Translations under genes and position numbers: made by a program
Notes under the pieces: generated by a model
Seen by the model: the letters and a program-made list of their open reading frames with translations, nothing else
What the model was told of the DNA's origin: nothing
Databases searched by the model: none
Assembly (NCBI RefSeq): GCF_000308875.1
Contig: NZ_BAGL01000128.1
Location: forward strand, 62,001-126,000
DNA from: Nocardia transvalensis NBRC 15921
Lineage (GTDB): Bacteria > Actinomycetota > Actinomycetes > Mycobacteriales > Mycobacteriaceae
DNA length: 64,000 bases
Direction: 5' to 3'
Shown: positions 48,318 through 58,200 of the stretch, one piece after another
How the letters are laid out: the number at the start of each line of letters is the position of its first letter
Position numbering within the stretch: the stretch's first letter is position 1

Positions 48318-51026
48318 TCACAGGGTGCGACGGCGGACCGCCCAGCGGCGCAGTTCGTCCGCGCCCCAGACCACGACGGGGAACGGGAGCACCAGGGCCA
48401 CCATCCACGGCGCCAGGGCCGCGGTGCCCAGGACGTACTGCAGCGGTGGGAAGTAGCTGATGAATGCGGTCAGGACGAGTTCGAATGCGATGCCCCACAA
48501 CAGCATCGGGTTGCTGAACGCCCCGATCGAGCGGAGCGCGGCGCGGTCGGTGCGCGCGGCGAACGCGGTGCCGATCTGACCGGCGACCATACCGGCGAAC
48601 ATCACCGTGATCGCCTGTCGGTAGGCGTGGTGCAGGGGAGTACCGGCGTCGGTGGCATCCCCGGGATGCCACCCGGCGGCGAGCAGGACGGCGAAGAATC
48701 CGCCGAGGGCGAGGACCGCACAGAGCACGCCGAGAAACAGCCACGCACGCACCAGCATCGGGCCTCGGATCACCGCCTCGTGCCGCGGTCGCGGTGGCCG
48801 CCGCATGATGCCGGGCTCGGCGCGTTCGCGGCCCAGGGCGAGTGCGGGAAGGGTCTCGGTGCCGACATCGAATGCCAGCAGCAGCGGCACCGTGAGAGGG
48901 AGCGGGACCGTCCCGCCGGACAGGGCGAACACGAGGAACGGTAATACCTCGGGAGTGGCGTGGGCGAAGATGTAGAAGATGAACTTGCGAATGTTGTCGT
49001 AGCTGCGGCGTCCGGCGGCCACCGCGGCGGCGAGCGTGGCGAAGTTGTCATCGGTGAGCACCATGGTCGACGCTTCCCGGGCGACATCGGTTCCGCTGCG
49101 GCCCATGGCGATTCCGATATCGGCGCTGCGCAGGGCGGGGGCATCGTTGGCGCCGTCACCGGTCATCGCCACCACGTGCCCGCCGGCGCGCAGCGCGTCG
49201 GCGATGCGCAACTTCGCCTCGGGGGAGGCGCGGGCGAAGATCAGCTCGCCGGTGGTGTCGAGGAGCCGGTCGAGCGCGTCCTCGTTCATCCGGTCCAGCT
49301 CGGCACCGGTGACGATGACCGGCTCGGCGCGCACGATGCCGACCTGCCGGGCGACCGCTGCGGCGGTGCGACCATGGTCGCCGGTGATCACGATGATGCG
49401 GATCCCGGCGGTGCGGCATCGGGTGACGGCCTCCGCCACCTCGGCGCGTGGCGGGTCGACGATGCTCACCAGACCGAGCAGCGTCAGCGCGGACTCCGCC
49501 TCCGGCGCCGTGCCCGGAATCGGTTCGAACTCGCTGAGGGGCCGGTCGGCAATGGCGAGCACCCGGAAGCCGGCGTCGGCGCGGTCGTCGATCAGCTTCT
49601 CCAGCTCCGCGCGACGTTCGGCGGTCAGCGGCGTGGGCCGCCCGTCCGGCGCGAGTTCCGCGGTACATCGCGGCAGGATCGATTCCGGCGCCCCTTTGAC
49701 ATGGATCGCGGTGGATACTCCGGACCGGTCGACGGTGGACATCCGTTTGCGGACGGAGTCGAAGGTGAACTGGCGCACCCTGGTCACCTCGGTGACGGCG
49801 CCCACCGTGGCCGCGGCGGCGGACACCGCGACGTCGGTGGCATCGCCGATGAGGTCGCCGGATGTGGTGCGATGCGCATTGCTGCACGCATTCATCGCCG
49901 TCGACAGCCTGCTCACCAGGGCGGGAGCGAGTGCGGCCGTGGCGGATTCGTCCGACGGGTCGGCGGTGCCGCCACTGGTGTCGATCGCGGTGACTCGCAT
50001 CCGGTTCTCGGTGAGGGTTCCGGTCTTGTCGGTGCAGATGACGTCGGTGGAGCCCAGCGTCTCGACTGCCGACAGCCGCTTGACCACCGCTCCGCGTTGC
50101 GCGAGGCGCCGGACGCCGATCGCGAGCGCCAGGGTGATCACGGGCAGCAGCCCCTCCGGCACGTTCCCCACCAGCAGCCCGACCGCGAAGATCACGGCGT
50201 TCAGGAACGACAGTCCGGCGCCGAGTACAGCGATCGGGATGAACGCCGCGCCCAGCAGCACCGAGATTCCCGCGATCAGCCAGGCGACGCGCCGCACCTG
50301 ACGCTCCAGCGGGCTCTCCTCCGGCCGCACCCGCTCGGACAGCGACGCGATGCGCCCCAGCTCGGTGCGCATCCCGGTGGCGTAGACGACCGCGGTCGCC
50401 TCGCCGCCGGTGCAGACGGTGCCGCTGAAGATCACGTCGCGGGCCTGCAGCAGCGGGACATCGATATCGAGCAGTTCGGCGGCCCGGGACACCGGCGCCG
50501 ATTCGCCCGTGAGCGCCGACATGTCGACCTCGATATCGCCGTCCAGTAGCCGCGCGTCCGCGGAGATGCGGTCGCCTTCGGTCACCACCAGCACGTCGCC
50601 GGGCACCAGTTCGGTGGCATCGATGGACTGCCGCTGCCGGTCGCGAAATACCTTTGCGCGCAGCGGAATGAACGCGGCCAGGGCCTCGACCGCGTGCTCG
50701 GCGTGGCGCTCCTGAACGAACGCGAAGGCCGCGTTGAGCACGATCACCGAGACGATCGCCACGGCGATCGGGGCGATACCCACCGCGAAGGCCAGCCCGG
50801 CCGCTGCCCAGAGGAGCAACGCCAGCGGGTGCGTGAACTGACGGAGCAACTGGCGCGGCCACTGCCGTCTTCCGCGGCGGCGCAACATGTTCGGCCCGAC
50901 ATGGACGAGCCGTCGTCGTGCCTCGCGCGCGGAGAGGCCGTCCCGGGAACTGCGCAGATCGCGCAGCAGAAGGTCCAGATGCTCGGTCGGCCGCACCTGC
51001 TCGGTCGGCCGCACCGTCGAGGGCAT
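48318..51026 (-). CDS. ctpF: P-type cation-transporting ATPase (CtpF-like)
   Basis: 902 residues from ATG 51026 (GGGGAGG upstream). Cation-ATPase N-domain (about 20-80), E1-E2 domain with LTGESAPV, membrane helix 4 motif VGNVPEGLLPVITLAL, phosphorylation motif CTDKTGTLTEN (Asp333), MTGDGANDAPALRSADIGIAMG hinge, and a C-terminal Cation_ATPase_C with six helices. The PEGLLP motif belongs to the P2 (Ca2+/Na+,K+-like) group; length and context match M. tuberculosis CtpF (Rv1997), a DosR target. Exact cation is not readable. A bidirectional box lies upstream. Confidence 0.9.
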   Translation of the reverse strand: MPSTVRPTEQVRPTEHLDLLLRDLRSSRDGLSAREARRRLVHVGPNMLRRRGRRQWPRQLLRQFTHPLALLLWAAAGLAFAVGIAPIAVAIVSVIVLNAAFAFVQERHAEHAVEALAAFIPLRAKVFRDRQRQSIDATELVPGDVLVVTEGDRISADARLLDGDIEVDMSALTGESAPVSRAAELLDIDVPLLQARDVIFSGTVCTGGEATAVVYATGMRTELGRIASLSERVRPEESPLERQVRRVAWLIAGISVLLGAAFIPIAVLGAGLSFLNAVIFAVGLLVGNVPEGLLPVITLALAIGVRRLAQRGAVVKRLSAVETLGSTDVICTDKTGTLTENRMRVTAIDTSGGTADPSDESATAALAPALVSRLSTAMNACSNAHRTTSGDLIGDATDVAVSAAAATVGAVTEVTRVRQFTFDSVRKRMSTVDRSGVSTAIHVKGAPESILPRCTAELAPDGRPTPLTAERRAELEKLIDDRADAGFRVLAIADRPLSEFEPIPGTAPEAESALTLLGLVSIVDPPRAEVAEAVTRCRTAGIRIIVITGDHGRTAAAVARQVGIVRAEPVIVTGAELDRMNEDALDRLLDTTGELIFARASPEAKLRIADALRAGGHVVAMTGDGANDAPALRSADIGIAMGRSGTDVAREASTMVLTDDNFATLAAAVAAGRRSYDNIRKFIFYIFAHATPEVLPFLVFALSGGTVPLPLTVPLLLAFDVGTETLPALALGRERAEPGIMRRPPRPRHEAVIRGPMLVRAWLFLGVLCAVLALGGFFAVLLAAGWHPGDATDAGTPLHHAYRQAITVMFAGMVAGQIGTAFAARTDRAALRSIGAFSNPMLLWGIAFELVLTAFISYFPPLQYVLGTAALAPWMVALVLPFPVVVWGADELRRWAVRRRTL

Positions 51027-51120
51027 CGAACACCTCCCCGCGATCCGAATCACCCCTTCGCCAGTGTCGGTGACGGTGCGCCGTGGCCGGTACGGGCTTT
51101 CCTCCTCTGTTCGAGTGGCA

Positions 51121-51192
51121 ATGGTTGACAGGGCACGGCTCGCCGGCTCGGGACCTCCGACCCTGGCCGAGCGGCGCGCATCGTCGGATCGT
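51121..51192. promoter_or_regulatory. Bidirectional DosR-type box between ctpF-like and GH65 genes
   Basis: GGGACCTCCGACCC (51150-51163; 10 of 14) has a NANNNT hexamer at the exact standard interval on both sides: GATCGT (51187-51192) forward and AACCAT (51126-51121) reverse. One box could therefore serve both divergent genes. Leaders would be about 40 nt forward and about 90 nt reverse. Confidence 0.5.
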
Positions 51193-51237
51193 CGATCACG
51201 GAACGACCGGCGAGGGATGGGAACGGAATTCGAGGAG

Positions 51238-53430
51238 ATGAATCGGGATGACGATGTCCGAGCCGATGGGGGTGCTGCACATGCTGATGATGTGCCTGCA
51301 GATGTGCGGGATCCTGCCGCCGATGCAGATGCCGATGTAGGGATCGCGCCGATACCTGGGCCCCGCGCCGCCGCAGGAGCCGATCCGCGGTGGGCCATCC
51401 GGGAGGACCCCGGCCGGCACCGGGTGTCGGATGCCTCCGTGTTCACGGTGGGCGCGGGTGGATTCGCCACGCGGGGACTACCGGAAGAACGGGACGGTTC
51501 GGTGGCGGGAGTGCTGGCCGCCGGCGCCTATGCCGGTGACGGCTCGGAGCAGCATCTGCTCGAGGGACCGGTGTGGACCCGGACCGGCATCGATCCCGCG
51601 CCGGCGGCCGCGGAGTACACGCTCGACCTCTACGGCGGCGTCCTCTATCGCACGCAAGCGGTGCAGGACAGCGACTTTCACAGCCTGCGCTTCGCCTGTG
51701 CCGACCGTCCAGGTGTGTTCGCGATGCGTGTCCGGACGCGGGCGCGGATAGTGCCGGGGCCGCCGTTGCGTGCTCCGGCTGCCAAATCCGAGGCGCGGGT
51801 TACCGAAATCCCCGTGCCGGCCATCGGCGCCACGACGGACACCGCGTGTCTGCGGGTGAGTTCTGCCTCCGCCGCGATCACGGCCGCCGCGGCGCAGAGC
51901 GTGGCGGGCGAGGGCCTGGACCGCGTGGCGGCCTGTGCCATCGACCGGGACGAGGGCCCAGGCGCCGGGCGGGTGCTGCGAATGGTGCAGGGCGCCTGGA
52001 CGGCCGGGATCGACGACCTGTTGACCTCACATCGGCGAGCCTGGGCCGCACGGTGGGCCGACGTCGGCATCGAGATCTCCGGCGACCCCGGCACCGAACT
52101 CGCGGTCCGGTTCGCGCTGTTTCAGCTGTGGTGTAACGCGGACGCCCACGGCGAGTCCGCGGTCGGCGCTCGGGGCATCTCCGGCCCGGGCTACCGCGGC
52201 CATATCTTCTGGGACACCGACGTTTTCGTCCTTCCCGCCGTGGTGAGTATCGATCCGCGGGCGGCGGCCGCGATGATCGCCTACCGGATCAATCGCCTGC
52301 CGGCAGCGCGGCAGCGGGCACGTGCGGAGGGCCGTCGCGGCGCCCGGTTCCCGTGGGAATCCGCGGCGGACGGTGGCGATGTCACGCCCCGCGCCGGATA
52401 CCTCGGCGGCACCGCCGTGCCTATTCGGACCGGTGCGCAGGAAGAGCACATCACCGCCGACATCGCTTGGGCCGTCGATCGTTACGCCGAGTGGACCGGA
52501 AACGCGGTGTTCCGCAGCACATCCGGCCGTGCACTGCTCACCGAGACCGCTCGATACTGGGCGTCGAGGGTGCGGCTGGACGCGGGCGGGCGGGCCCACA
52601 TCGACGATGTCATCGGCCCGGACGAGTACCACGAAGGCGTGGACGACAATGCGTTCACCAATGTCATGGCCCGCTGGAATTTGCGCCTCGCCTCCCGTCT
52701 CGCGCCCGAAAACCCGGATGAGACAGTCGAATTCGCGTTATGGCGGAGCTTGGCGGACCGGGTCGTGGACCAGTCGCGCGCCGACGGCCGCTACGAGCAG
52801 TTCACCGGATACTTCGACCTCGAGCCGCTGACGGTGGGCGGCATCGCGAGCCCGCCGGTCGCCGCCGATATCCTGCTCGGCCGTGCCCGGGTCGCCGGTT
52901 CGCAGTTGATCAAACAGCCCGATGTGCTGATGTTGCACCATCTCGTCCCGGACGAGGTGCTGCCCGGCTCGCTGCCGGTGAACCTGGACTTCTACGGGCC
53001 GCGCACCACCCACGGGTCGTCGCTGTCGCCCGCGATCACGGCCGGTCTGCTGGCGCGTGCCGGTCGTCCCGAGGACGCGCTGCGCATGCTCGACATCGCT
53101 CTGCGGCTCGATCTCGACGACCGCACGGCCACCACGGCGTCCGGGCTGCACATGGCCACCCTCGGCGGTGTCTGGCAGGCGATCCTCACCGGATTCGCGG
53201 GAGTCGTGGTGCGCGACGGAGTGCTGTCGGTGCGTCCCGTCCTGCCCGCCCGGTGGCGCCGGTTGCGGCTGGCGTTCCGGTGCCTGGGCCGGCGAATCCG
53301 CCTCGACGTCACCCCCGGCCGCATCGCGGTCGAGGCGGACGGGCCCGTCGTGTGCGCGGTCGACGGCCGGGCGCCGACCGTGATACCGGGCGGTTCCCGC
53401 TGGTCCACGACGGAAAGGGGCAGCTCATGA
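51238..53430 (+). CDS. Glycoside hydrolase family 65 enzyme
   Basis: 730 residues if started at ATG 51238 (ATG 51217 is possible). The low-complexity acidic stretch at residues 2-35 suggests that the real start may differ. GH65 landmarks: GHIFWDTDVFVLP, general acid Glu463 in VIGPDEYHEGVDDNAFTN, KQPDVLMLHHL, and the phosphate-loop-like THGSSLSPAI. GH65 enzymes are trehalose, maltose, kojibiose or nigerose phosphorylases, or hydrolases. The glycan cannot be chosen here. Coupled by ATGA to the short USP downstream and driven by the bidirectional box. Confidence 0.85.
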   Translation: MNRDDDVRADGGAAHADDVPADVRDPAADADADVGIAPIPGPRAAAGADPRWAIREDPGRHRVSDASVFTVGAGGFATRGLPEERDGSVAGVLAAGAYAGDGSEQHLLEGPVWTRTGIDPAPAAAEYTLDLYGGVLYRTQAVQDSDFHSLRFACADRPGVFAMRVRTRARIVPGPPLRAPAAKSEARVTEIPVPAIGATTDTACLRVSSASAAITAAAAQSVAGEGLDRVAACAIDRDEGPGAGRVLRMVQGAWTAGIDDLLTSHRRAWAARWADVGIEISGDPGTELAVRFALFQLWCNADAHGESAVGARGISGPGYRGHIFWDTDVFVLPAVVSIDPRAAAAMIAYRINRLPAARQRARAEGRRGARFPWESAADGGDVTPRAGYLGGTAVPIRTGAQEEHITADIAWAVDRYAEWTGNAVFRSTSGRALLTETARYWASRVRLDAGGRAHIDDVIGPDEYHEGVDDNAFTNVMARWNLRLASRLAPENPDETVEFALWRSLADRVVDQSRADGRYEQFTGYFDLEPLTVGGIASPPVAADILLGRARVAGSQLIKQPDVLMLHHLVPDEVLPGSLPVNLDFYGPRTTHGSSLSPAITAGLLARAGRPEDALRMLDIALRLDLDDRTATTASGLHMATLGGVWQAILTGFAGVVVRDGVLSVRPVLPARWRRLRLAFRCLGRRIRLDVTPGRIAVEADGPVVCAVDGRAPTVIPGGSRWSTTERGSS
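51248..51340 (+). CDS. Met-rich 30-aa mini-protein or leader peptide (putative)
   Basis: ATG 51248 to TAG 51338-51340 encodes 30 residues, 11 of them Met plus two Cys (pattern MGVLHMLMMCLQMCG then PPMQMPM). It lies one frame off the GH65 N-terminus and overlaps it. GAGGAG ends 10 bases before this ATG, whereas both GH65 start candidates have that motif abutting them. It is the first possible coding frame after the predicted transcription start. A metal-binding or translational-leader role is conceivable. A chance reading of repeated GATG units cannot be excluded. Confidence 0.35.
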   Translation: MTMSEPMGVLHMLMMCLQMCGILPPMQMPM

Positions 53431-54065
53431 AAGGGATCCTCGTGCGCCCCTCGGAGACGGCGCTCCAGGTGGCGCACGCGATGTCCGCAGTGCTCCGGGC
53501 GGAGGTCCGCGCAGTGCCACATAACGTCTCCGACGACGACTTCCTGCGCGCGCTCGCCGGTGCGGACGTCACCGCGGGCGTCGTCGAACTCGACGGGGGC
53601 GGCTGGCGAATTCTGCAACGGGCGACAACGCCTGTCGTCCTGGTACCGGCGCGGGTTCGGCCGGGCCCGATCACCAGGGTGCTGGTGCCGCTGGACGGCA
53701 GCGACGAGGCGGTCCACGCGGTCGCGGAAACCGTGCGGCTGTTCCGCGCGGCCGGGGTGGTGATCATCGTGCTGCACGTCTTCGACCGCGGCACCGTCCC
53801 GGCCTATTGGGACCAGGCCGCCCACGCGCGGGAGGCGTGGGAGGACGAGTTCCTGGCCAGGTATTGCAGCCCGCACTTCCCGGGCCCGGCGCCGGCCGTG
53901 ACCCTGCGCAGCGGCCACCCGGGCGAGAACGTCGTGGACGTCGCCGCCGAACAAGCAGACCTTATCATTCTGGGCTGGTCGCGGAATCTGTTGCCCGGCC
54001 GCGCGGAGACGGTGCGAAGGACGGTCGCCGACGCCACGGTTCCGGTGTTGCTCATACCGGACTGA
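53427..54065 (+). CDS. Short USP-like protein, 212 aa
   Basis: ATG 53427 overlaps the GH65 stop (ATGA). Residues 1-75 are a degenerate, truncated domain (DVTAGVVELDGGGWRILQRATTPVVLVPA); residues 85-212 form one USP domain (ITRVLVPLDGSDEAVHAV to ADLIILGWSRNLLPGRAETVRRTV). The nucleotide loop reads GWSRNLLPGRAETVRRT rather than the usual G-x2-G-x9-G-S/T, so ATP binding may be lost. Its tight coupling to a sugar phosphorylase gene parallels the USP-phosphoketolase pair. Confidence 0.8.
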   Translation: MKGILVRPSETALQVAHAMSAVLRAEVRAVPHNVSDDDFLRALAGADVTAGVVELDGGGWRILQRATTPVVLVPARVRPGPITRVLVPLDGSDEAVHAVAETVRLFRAAGVVIIVLHVFDRGTVPAYWDQAAHAREAWEDEFLARYCSPHFPGPAPAVTLRSGHPGENVVDVAAEQADLIILGWSRNLLPGRAETVRRTVADATVPVLLIPD

Positions 54066-54088
54066 GGCAAGCAACTCGCACGAATCGC

Positions 54089-55081
54089 CTACGGCTGTAT
54101 GCCTTCGGGCACTTCGAGTATCTCGGCGAGGGGCAGCCTCGGCGTGGGCTCCGTTCGGTCGTCGGACGCGCGCGCCGCGCCCACTCGAATCAGGACCTGC
54201 GGCAACGTTTTTCGGCCGACGATTCCCGCGACGACGGCGCGGGCCCGGGGTACCTCGGTGAGGTGGGTCAGCGGGCAGGTCGCGTACCCCGCGAGGGTGC
54301 ACTCGAGCAGGACCGCGGACAGCACCTCGCCGCAGGACAGCAGGCACCCGGCCGAATCGTCGTCGGTGGACAGCAGCAGGATCGTCGACCGGTCGGTCTC
54401 CGGCTCGTCCGGGGAGGGCGCGGCGGTGCCGGACGGAAGTCTGCGTGCCACCGGAACCCGGTTACGCCGCTCGGAGGGGACGAGCGCCTCCCGGGGGACC
54501 CCGGCTCGCCCGACGACATGTCCTGTCCACCACTGCAATTCGGCGTGATACCCGGAGTCGTAGCGGCGCAGTGCCGCGGTGAGTTCGGAGGCGTGCGCGA
54601 GTGCGGGGCGGTAGTCGTCGGAAATCGTATCGAGGGTGGCGTCGGCGGGATCGAACGTGGTGCGCAGGATCGTCTCGAAGGTGTCCCAGCCGGGCGGCGC
54701 GGCGAACGGCGCGCGGTCGGTGTGCCGCCGGACGATCGCGTCGGCGCGGTCACGGTCGCCGTCGGTGACGACGCGAGCCCGGGCGAACCGGACGGTGGCA
54801 AGGTGTTCGTGGTCGTTCGGGTTCGGAAACCGGTCCACGATCGTGCGCCAGCCCGCGGCGGCCATGGCGGCGCGCAGATGCCCCAGCGCGATACCGCAGC
54901 CGAGGATCATCTGGCGCCCCGACGCGTCCGTCACCGTGAGCATGCGCTCGCGGACCGTGTGCAGGTGCAGCTCCGTGCCGTCGAACACCCACCGCCACGG
55001 CTGGCTGTTGTGCAGCGACGGTGCTCGTCCGGCGAGCAGGACGGCCTTCTCGATCACGTCGCTGGCAGGGGCGTTGGTCAT
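54089..55081 (-). CDS. Acg-family nitroreductase-like protein
   Basis: 330 residues from ATG 55081. LAGRAPSLHNSQPWRWVF signature, MILGCGIALGHLRAAMAAAGW, and a C-terminal CLLSCGEVLSAVLLECTLAGYATCPLTHLTEVP segment. TACGGT lies 6 bp before the ATG with no Shine-Dalgarno, so it is probably leaderless. Third Acg paralogue; closest in layout to the copy at 47239. Divergent from the OtsB1-like gene with two boxes in between. Confidence 0.9.
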   Translation of the reverse strand: MTNAPASDVIEKAVLLAGRAPSLHNSQPWRWVFDGTELHLHTVRERMLTVTDASGRQMILGCGIALGHLRAAMAAAGWRTIVDRFPNPNDHEHLATVRFARARVVTDGDRDRADAIVRRHTDRAPFAAPPGWDTFETILRTTFDPADATLDTISDDYRPALAHASELTAALRRYDSGYHAELQWWTGHVVGRAGVPREALVPSERRNRVPVARRLPSGTAAPSPDEPETDRSTILLLSTDDDSAGCLLSCGEVLSAVLLECTLAGYATCPLTHLTEVPRARAVVAGIVGRKTLPQVLIRVGAARASDDRTEPTPRLPLAEILEVPEGIQP

Positions 55082-55087
55082 GGACCC

Positions 55088-55130
55088 ACCGTAGGAACGG
55101 CGGGCGCGCGGCGAAGCGGCCGTTGGTCCC
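55088..55130 (-). promoter_or_regulatory. DosR-type box and -10 for nitroreductase at 55081
   Basis: CGGCCGTTGGTCCC (55117-55130; 10 of 14) precedes, on the reverse strand after 23 bases, TACGGT (55093-55088), then 6 bases and ATG 55081. Identical geometry to the element at 48247-48289. Confidence 0.6.
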
Positions 55131-55170
55131 GACCTCGAGCGACACAGGGCCACCATCGGGCCCCCGAACG

Positions 55171-55214
55171 GGGACTTGCGGCACTTGCCGCCGTGGCCAC
55201 GCGACGGCCACCGT
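55171..55214 (+). promoter_or_regulatory. DosR-type box and -10 for OtsB1-like gene
   Basis: GGGACTTGCGGCAC (55171-55184; 10 of 14, perfect left half) is followed by CACCGT (55209-55214) and, 7 bases later, GTG 55222. The box-to-start distance is 37 bp. It supports GTG 55222 as a leaderless start. Confidence 0.55.
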
Positions 55215-55221
55215 GGTGGGC

Positions 55222-58200
55222 GTGTACGACGTGGAACCGGCGGGACCGGTGCTGGATTCGCGCCGCTACGACGCGGTCGTCTTCGATATGGACGGGGTGG
55301 TGACCGACAGTGCCGCGATCCATGCGGCCGCCTGGACCGAGCTGTTCGACGCCTTCCTGGCCGGCCGCGCGCCGTCCCCCGGAGCGGACCTCGGACCGTT
55401 CACCGCGACCGACTACGAACGCTACGTCGACGGCAAGCCGCGGTACGACGGAGTCGCGGACTTCCTTGCCGCACGGGGGATTTCCCTGCCACGAGGGAAT
55501 CCGTCCGACCCAGAGAGCGCGCCGACCGTCTGCGGGCTGGGCAATCGCAAGGACCACCTCTTCCTGACGCGCCTCGCCCGTGACGGCGTCCCGGCCTTCG
55601 CCTCCACCGTGTCGCTGGTGCGGGAGCTGCGCGGGGCGGGTATCGCGAGCGGGATCTTCTCCGCCAGCCGCAATTGCGCCCAGGTACTCGAGGCCGCCGG
55701 AATCGGGGATCTGTTCGGTGTCCGGGTCGACGGCCTCGTCGCCGAATCCCTCTCTCTACCAGGTAAACCCGATCCGGCGATGCTGATCGAGACCGCTCGC
55801 CGCCTGCGGGCCGACCCGGGCCGCACCGTGGTCGTGGAGGACGCGGAGGCGGGCGTGGCCGCCGGCCGCCGTGGCGGGTTCGGTCTGGTCGTAGGCGTGG
55901 ACCGGGTGGGTCACGCCGACCGCCTGCGGTCCCGGGGCGCCGACGTCGTGGTCACCGATCTGGCCGAGGTCGGCGTGCGTGCCGGATTCCGGCGCATGTC
56001 GGAGCTGCCGGACGCCTCCGGTTCGTGGTCGCGGATCGCGGATCTTCTCGATACCGAGGAGGCCGTCGTTCTCCTGGACTTCGACGGAACGCTCGCCGAT
56101 ATCGTCGCCGATCCGGCGGCGGCGGCGCTGGTCGACGGCGCGGGGGAGACGCTGGCGGCGCTCGCCGGGCAGTGCCCCGTCGCGGTCGTCAGCGGCCGCG
56201 ATCTCGATGATCTGCACAAGCGGGTAGCGGTCCCCGGCCTCTGGTACGCGGGCAGTCACGGGTTCGAACTCCTCGCCCCCGACGGCAGCCTGCACGTTCA
56301 CGACGCCGGTGCGGCCGCTGTCGAGGCGTTGGACCACGCCGCCGCCGAGGCCGCGGACCGGCTGCCCGGCGTCGTGGGGGTGCGAGTGGAGCACAAGCGT
56401 TTCGCGGTCGCGGTCCACTACCGTGCCGTCGCCGCCGAGTCCGTCCCGCACGTGGTGGCCACTGTCCACGACATCGGCCGCCGACTCGGGTTGCGCGTGA
56501 CCGACGGCCGGAAGGTCACCGAGCTGAGGCCCGACGTCGACTGGGACAAAGGCCGTGCGCTGGAATGGATTCTGGATCGTCTCGGCGCGCCGGCGCTGCC
56601 GATCTACATCGGCGACGACGTGACCGACGAGGACGCCTTCGACGCCGTCGCCGCCGAGGGTATCCCGATCGTCGTGCGCCACACCGAGAACGGTGACCGC
56701 CGCACCGCGGCACATTTCGCCCTCGACGCGCCCGTTCGCGTCCGGGAGTTTCTGGCGCGACTCACCGACGTGCTGGCCGGGGAGGACGAGACGGCCGGTT
56801 CGGCGGCATGGCTGCTGACCTATGCGGGCTACGACCCGGCGGCGGAGAAACTACGCGAGGCGCTGTGCACGGTCGGCAACGGCTATCTCGCTACTCGCGG
56901 CGCCGCACCCGAAGCCGCTGCCGGTGCGCATCATTATCCGGGGACGTACGCCGCCGGAATCTACAACCGGGTGACCGACGAGATCGCCGGCCGCGCGGTC
57001 GACAACGAAAGCCTGGTCAACCTGCCGAACTGGCTACCGGTGACGTGGCGGATCGACGACGGCGAATGGTTCGACGTCGACGCCGCCGAATTACTGGACT
57101 ACCGGCAGGAATTCGACCTGCGCCGCGCGGTGCTCACCCGCAGGCTGCGCGCACGGGATCCGTCCGGGCGCATCACCGCCGTGACCCAGCGGCGGTTCGC
57201 GGCCATGCACTCGCCGCACCTGTGCGCGCTGGAGACGACGATCGTCGCGGAGAACTGGACCGGCCGCCTGACCGTCCGCTCCGTCATCGACGCGGCGGTC
57301 CGCAATACGCTCGTCGACCGCTACCGGCTGCTGTCCGGCGACCACCTCGACGTGCTGTCGGCGACGGCCGTCGGCGCGGACACCGTGCTGGTCCGCACGC
57401 GGACCCGGCAGTCCGGAGTACTGCTGGCGACGGCCACACGGACTGTGGCGTGGAAGGATGACGAGCCTTGCACTGCACTATCATTCGAGTCCACCCCGAC
57501 TGGATCCGGGCATGATTTCCCGGTAGATATGACTCCGGGTGACAGGCTTACGGTGGTGAAGACTGCGGCCGTGTACACCGGCCGCGATCCGGGCATCTCG
57601 GCGCCCGAAGACCAAGCCCTCCGCCTGCTTGCCGACACCGGGTCCTTCGCCGACCTGCTCGCGGAGCACACGGCGGCGTGGGAGCACCTGTGGGCGCGGC
57701 TGCGCATCGACGCCGACGGCAGCGCAGACCTGGCGCGGGTGACTCGACTGCATCTGCTGCACCTGACGCAGACCCTGTCCCCGCACACCGCCGACCTCGA
57801 CGCCGGCGTACCCGCTCGCGGGTTGCACGGCGAGGCCTACCGCGGCCACGTCTTCTGGGACGAACTGTTCGTCCTTCCCGTGCTCACACTGCGTTTCCCG
57901 GCCCTCGCCCGCTCCCTGCTGCGCTACCGCTCCCGGCGGCTGCCCGAAGCCCGCCGCGCCGCCCGTGCCCTCGGCCGCCGCGGCGCGTTGTTCCCGTGGC
58001 AGTCGGGCAGCGACGGCTGCGAACAGAGCCAGACGCTGCATCTCAATCCGCGATCGGGTCGCTGGACACCCGACGCGAGTCACCGTGCCCACCATGTCGG
58101 TTCGGCGATCGCCTACAACATCTGGCACTACTACCAGGCCACCGGCGACCGTGAGTTCCTCACCGATCACGGCGCGGGGCTGCTGGTCGAGATCGCTCGA

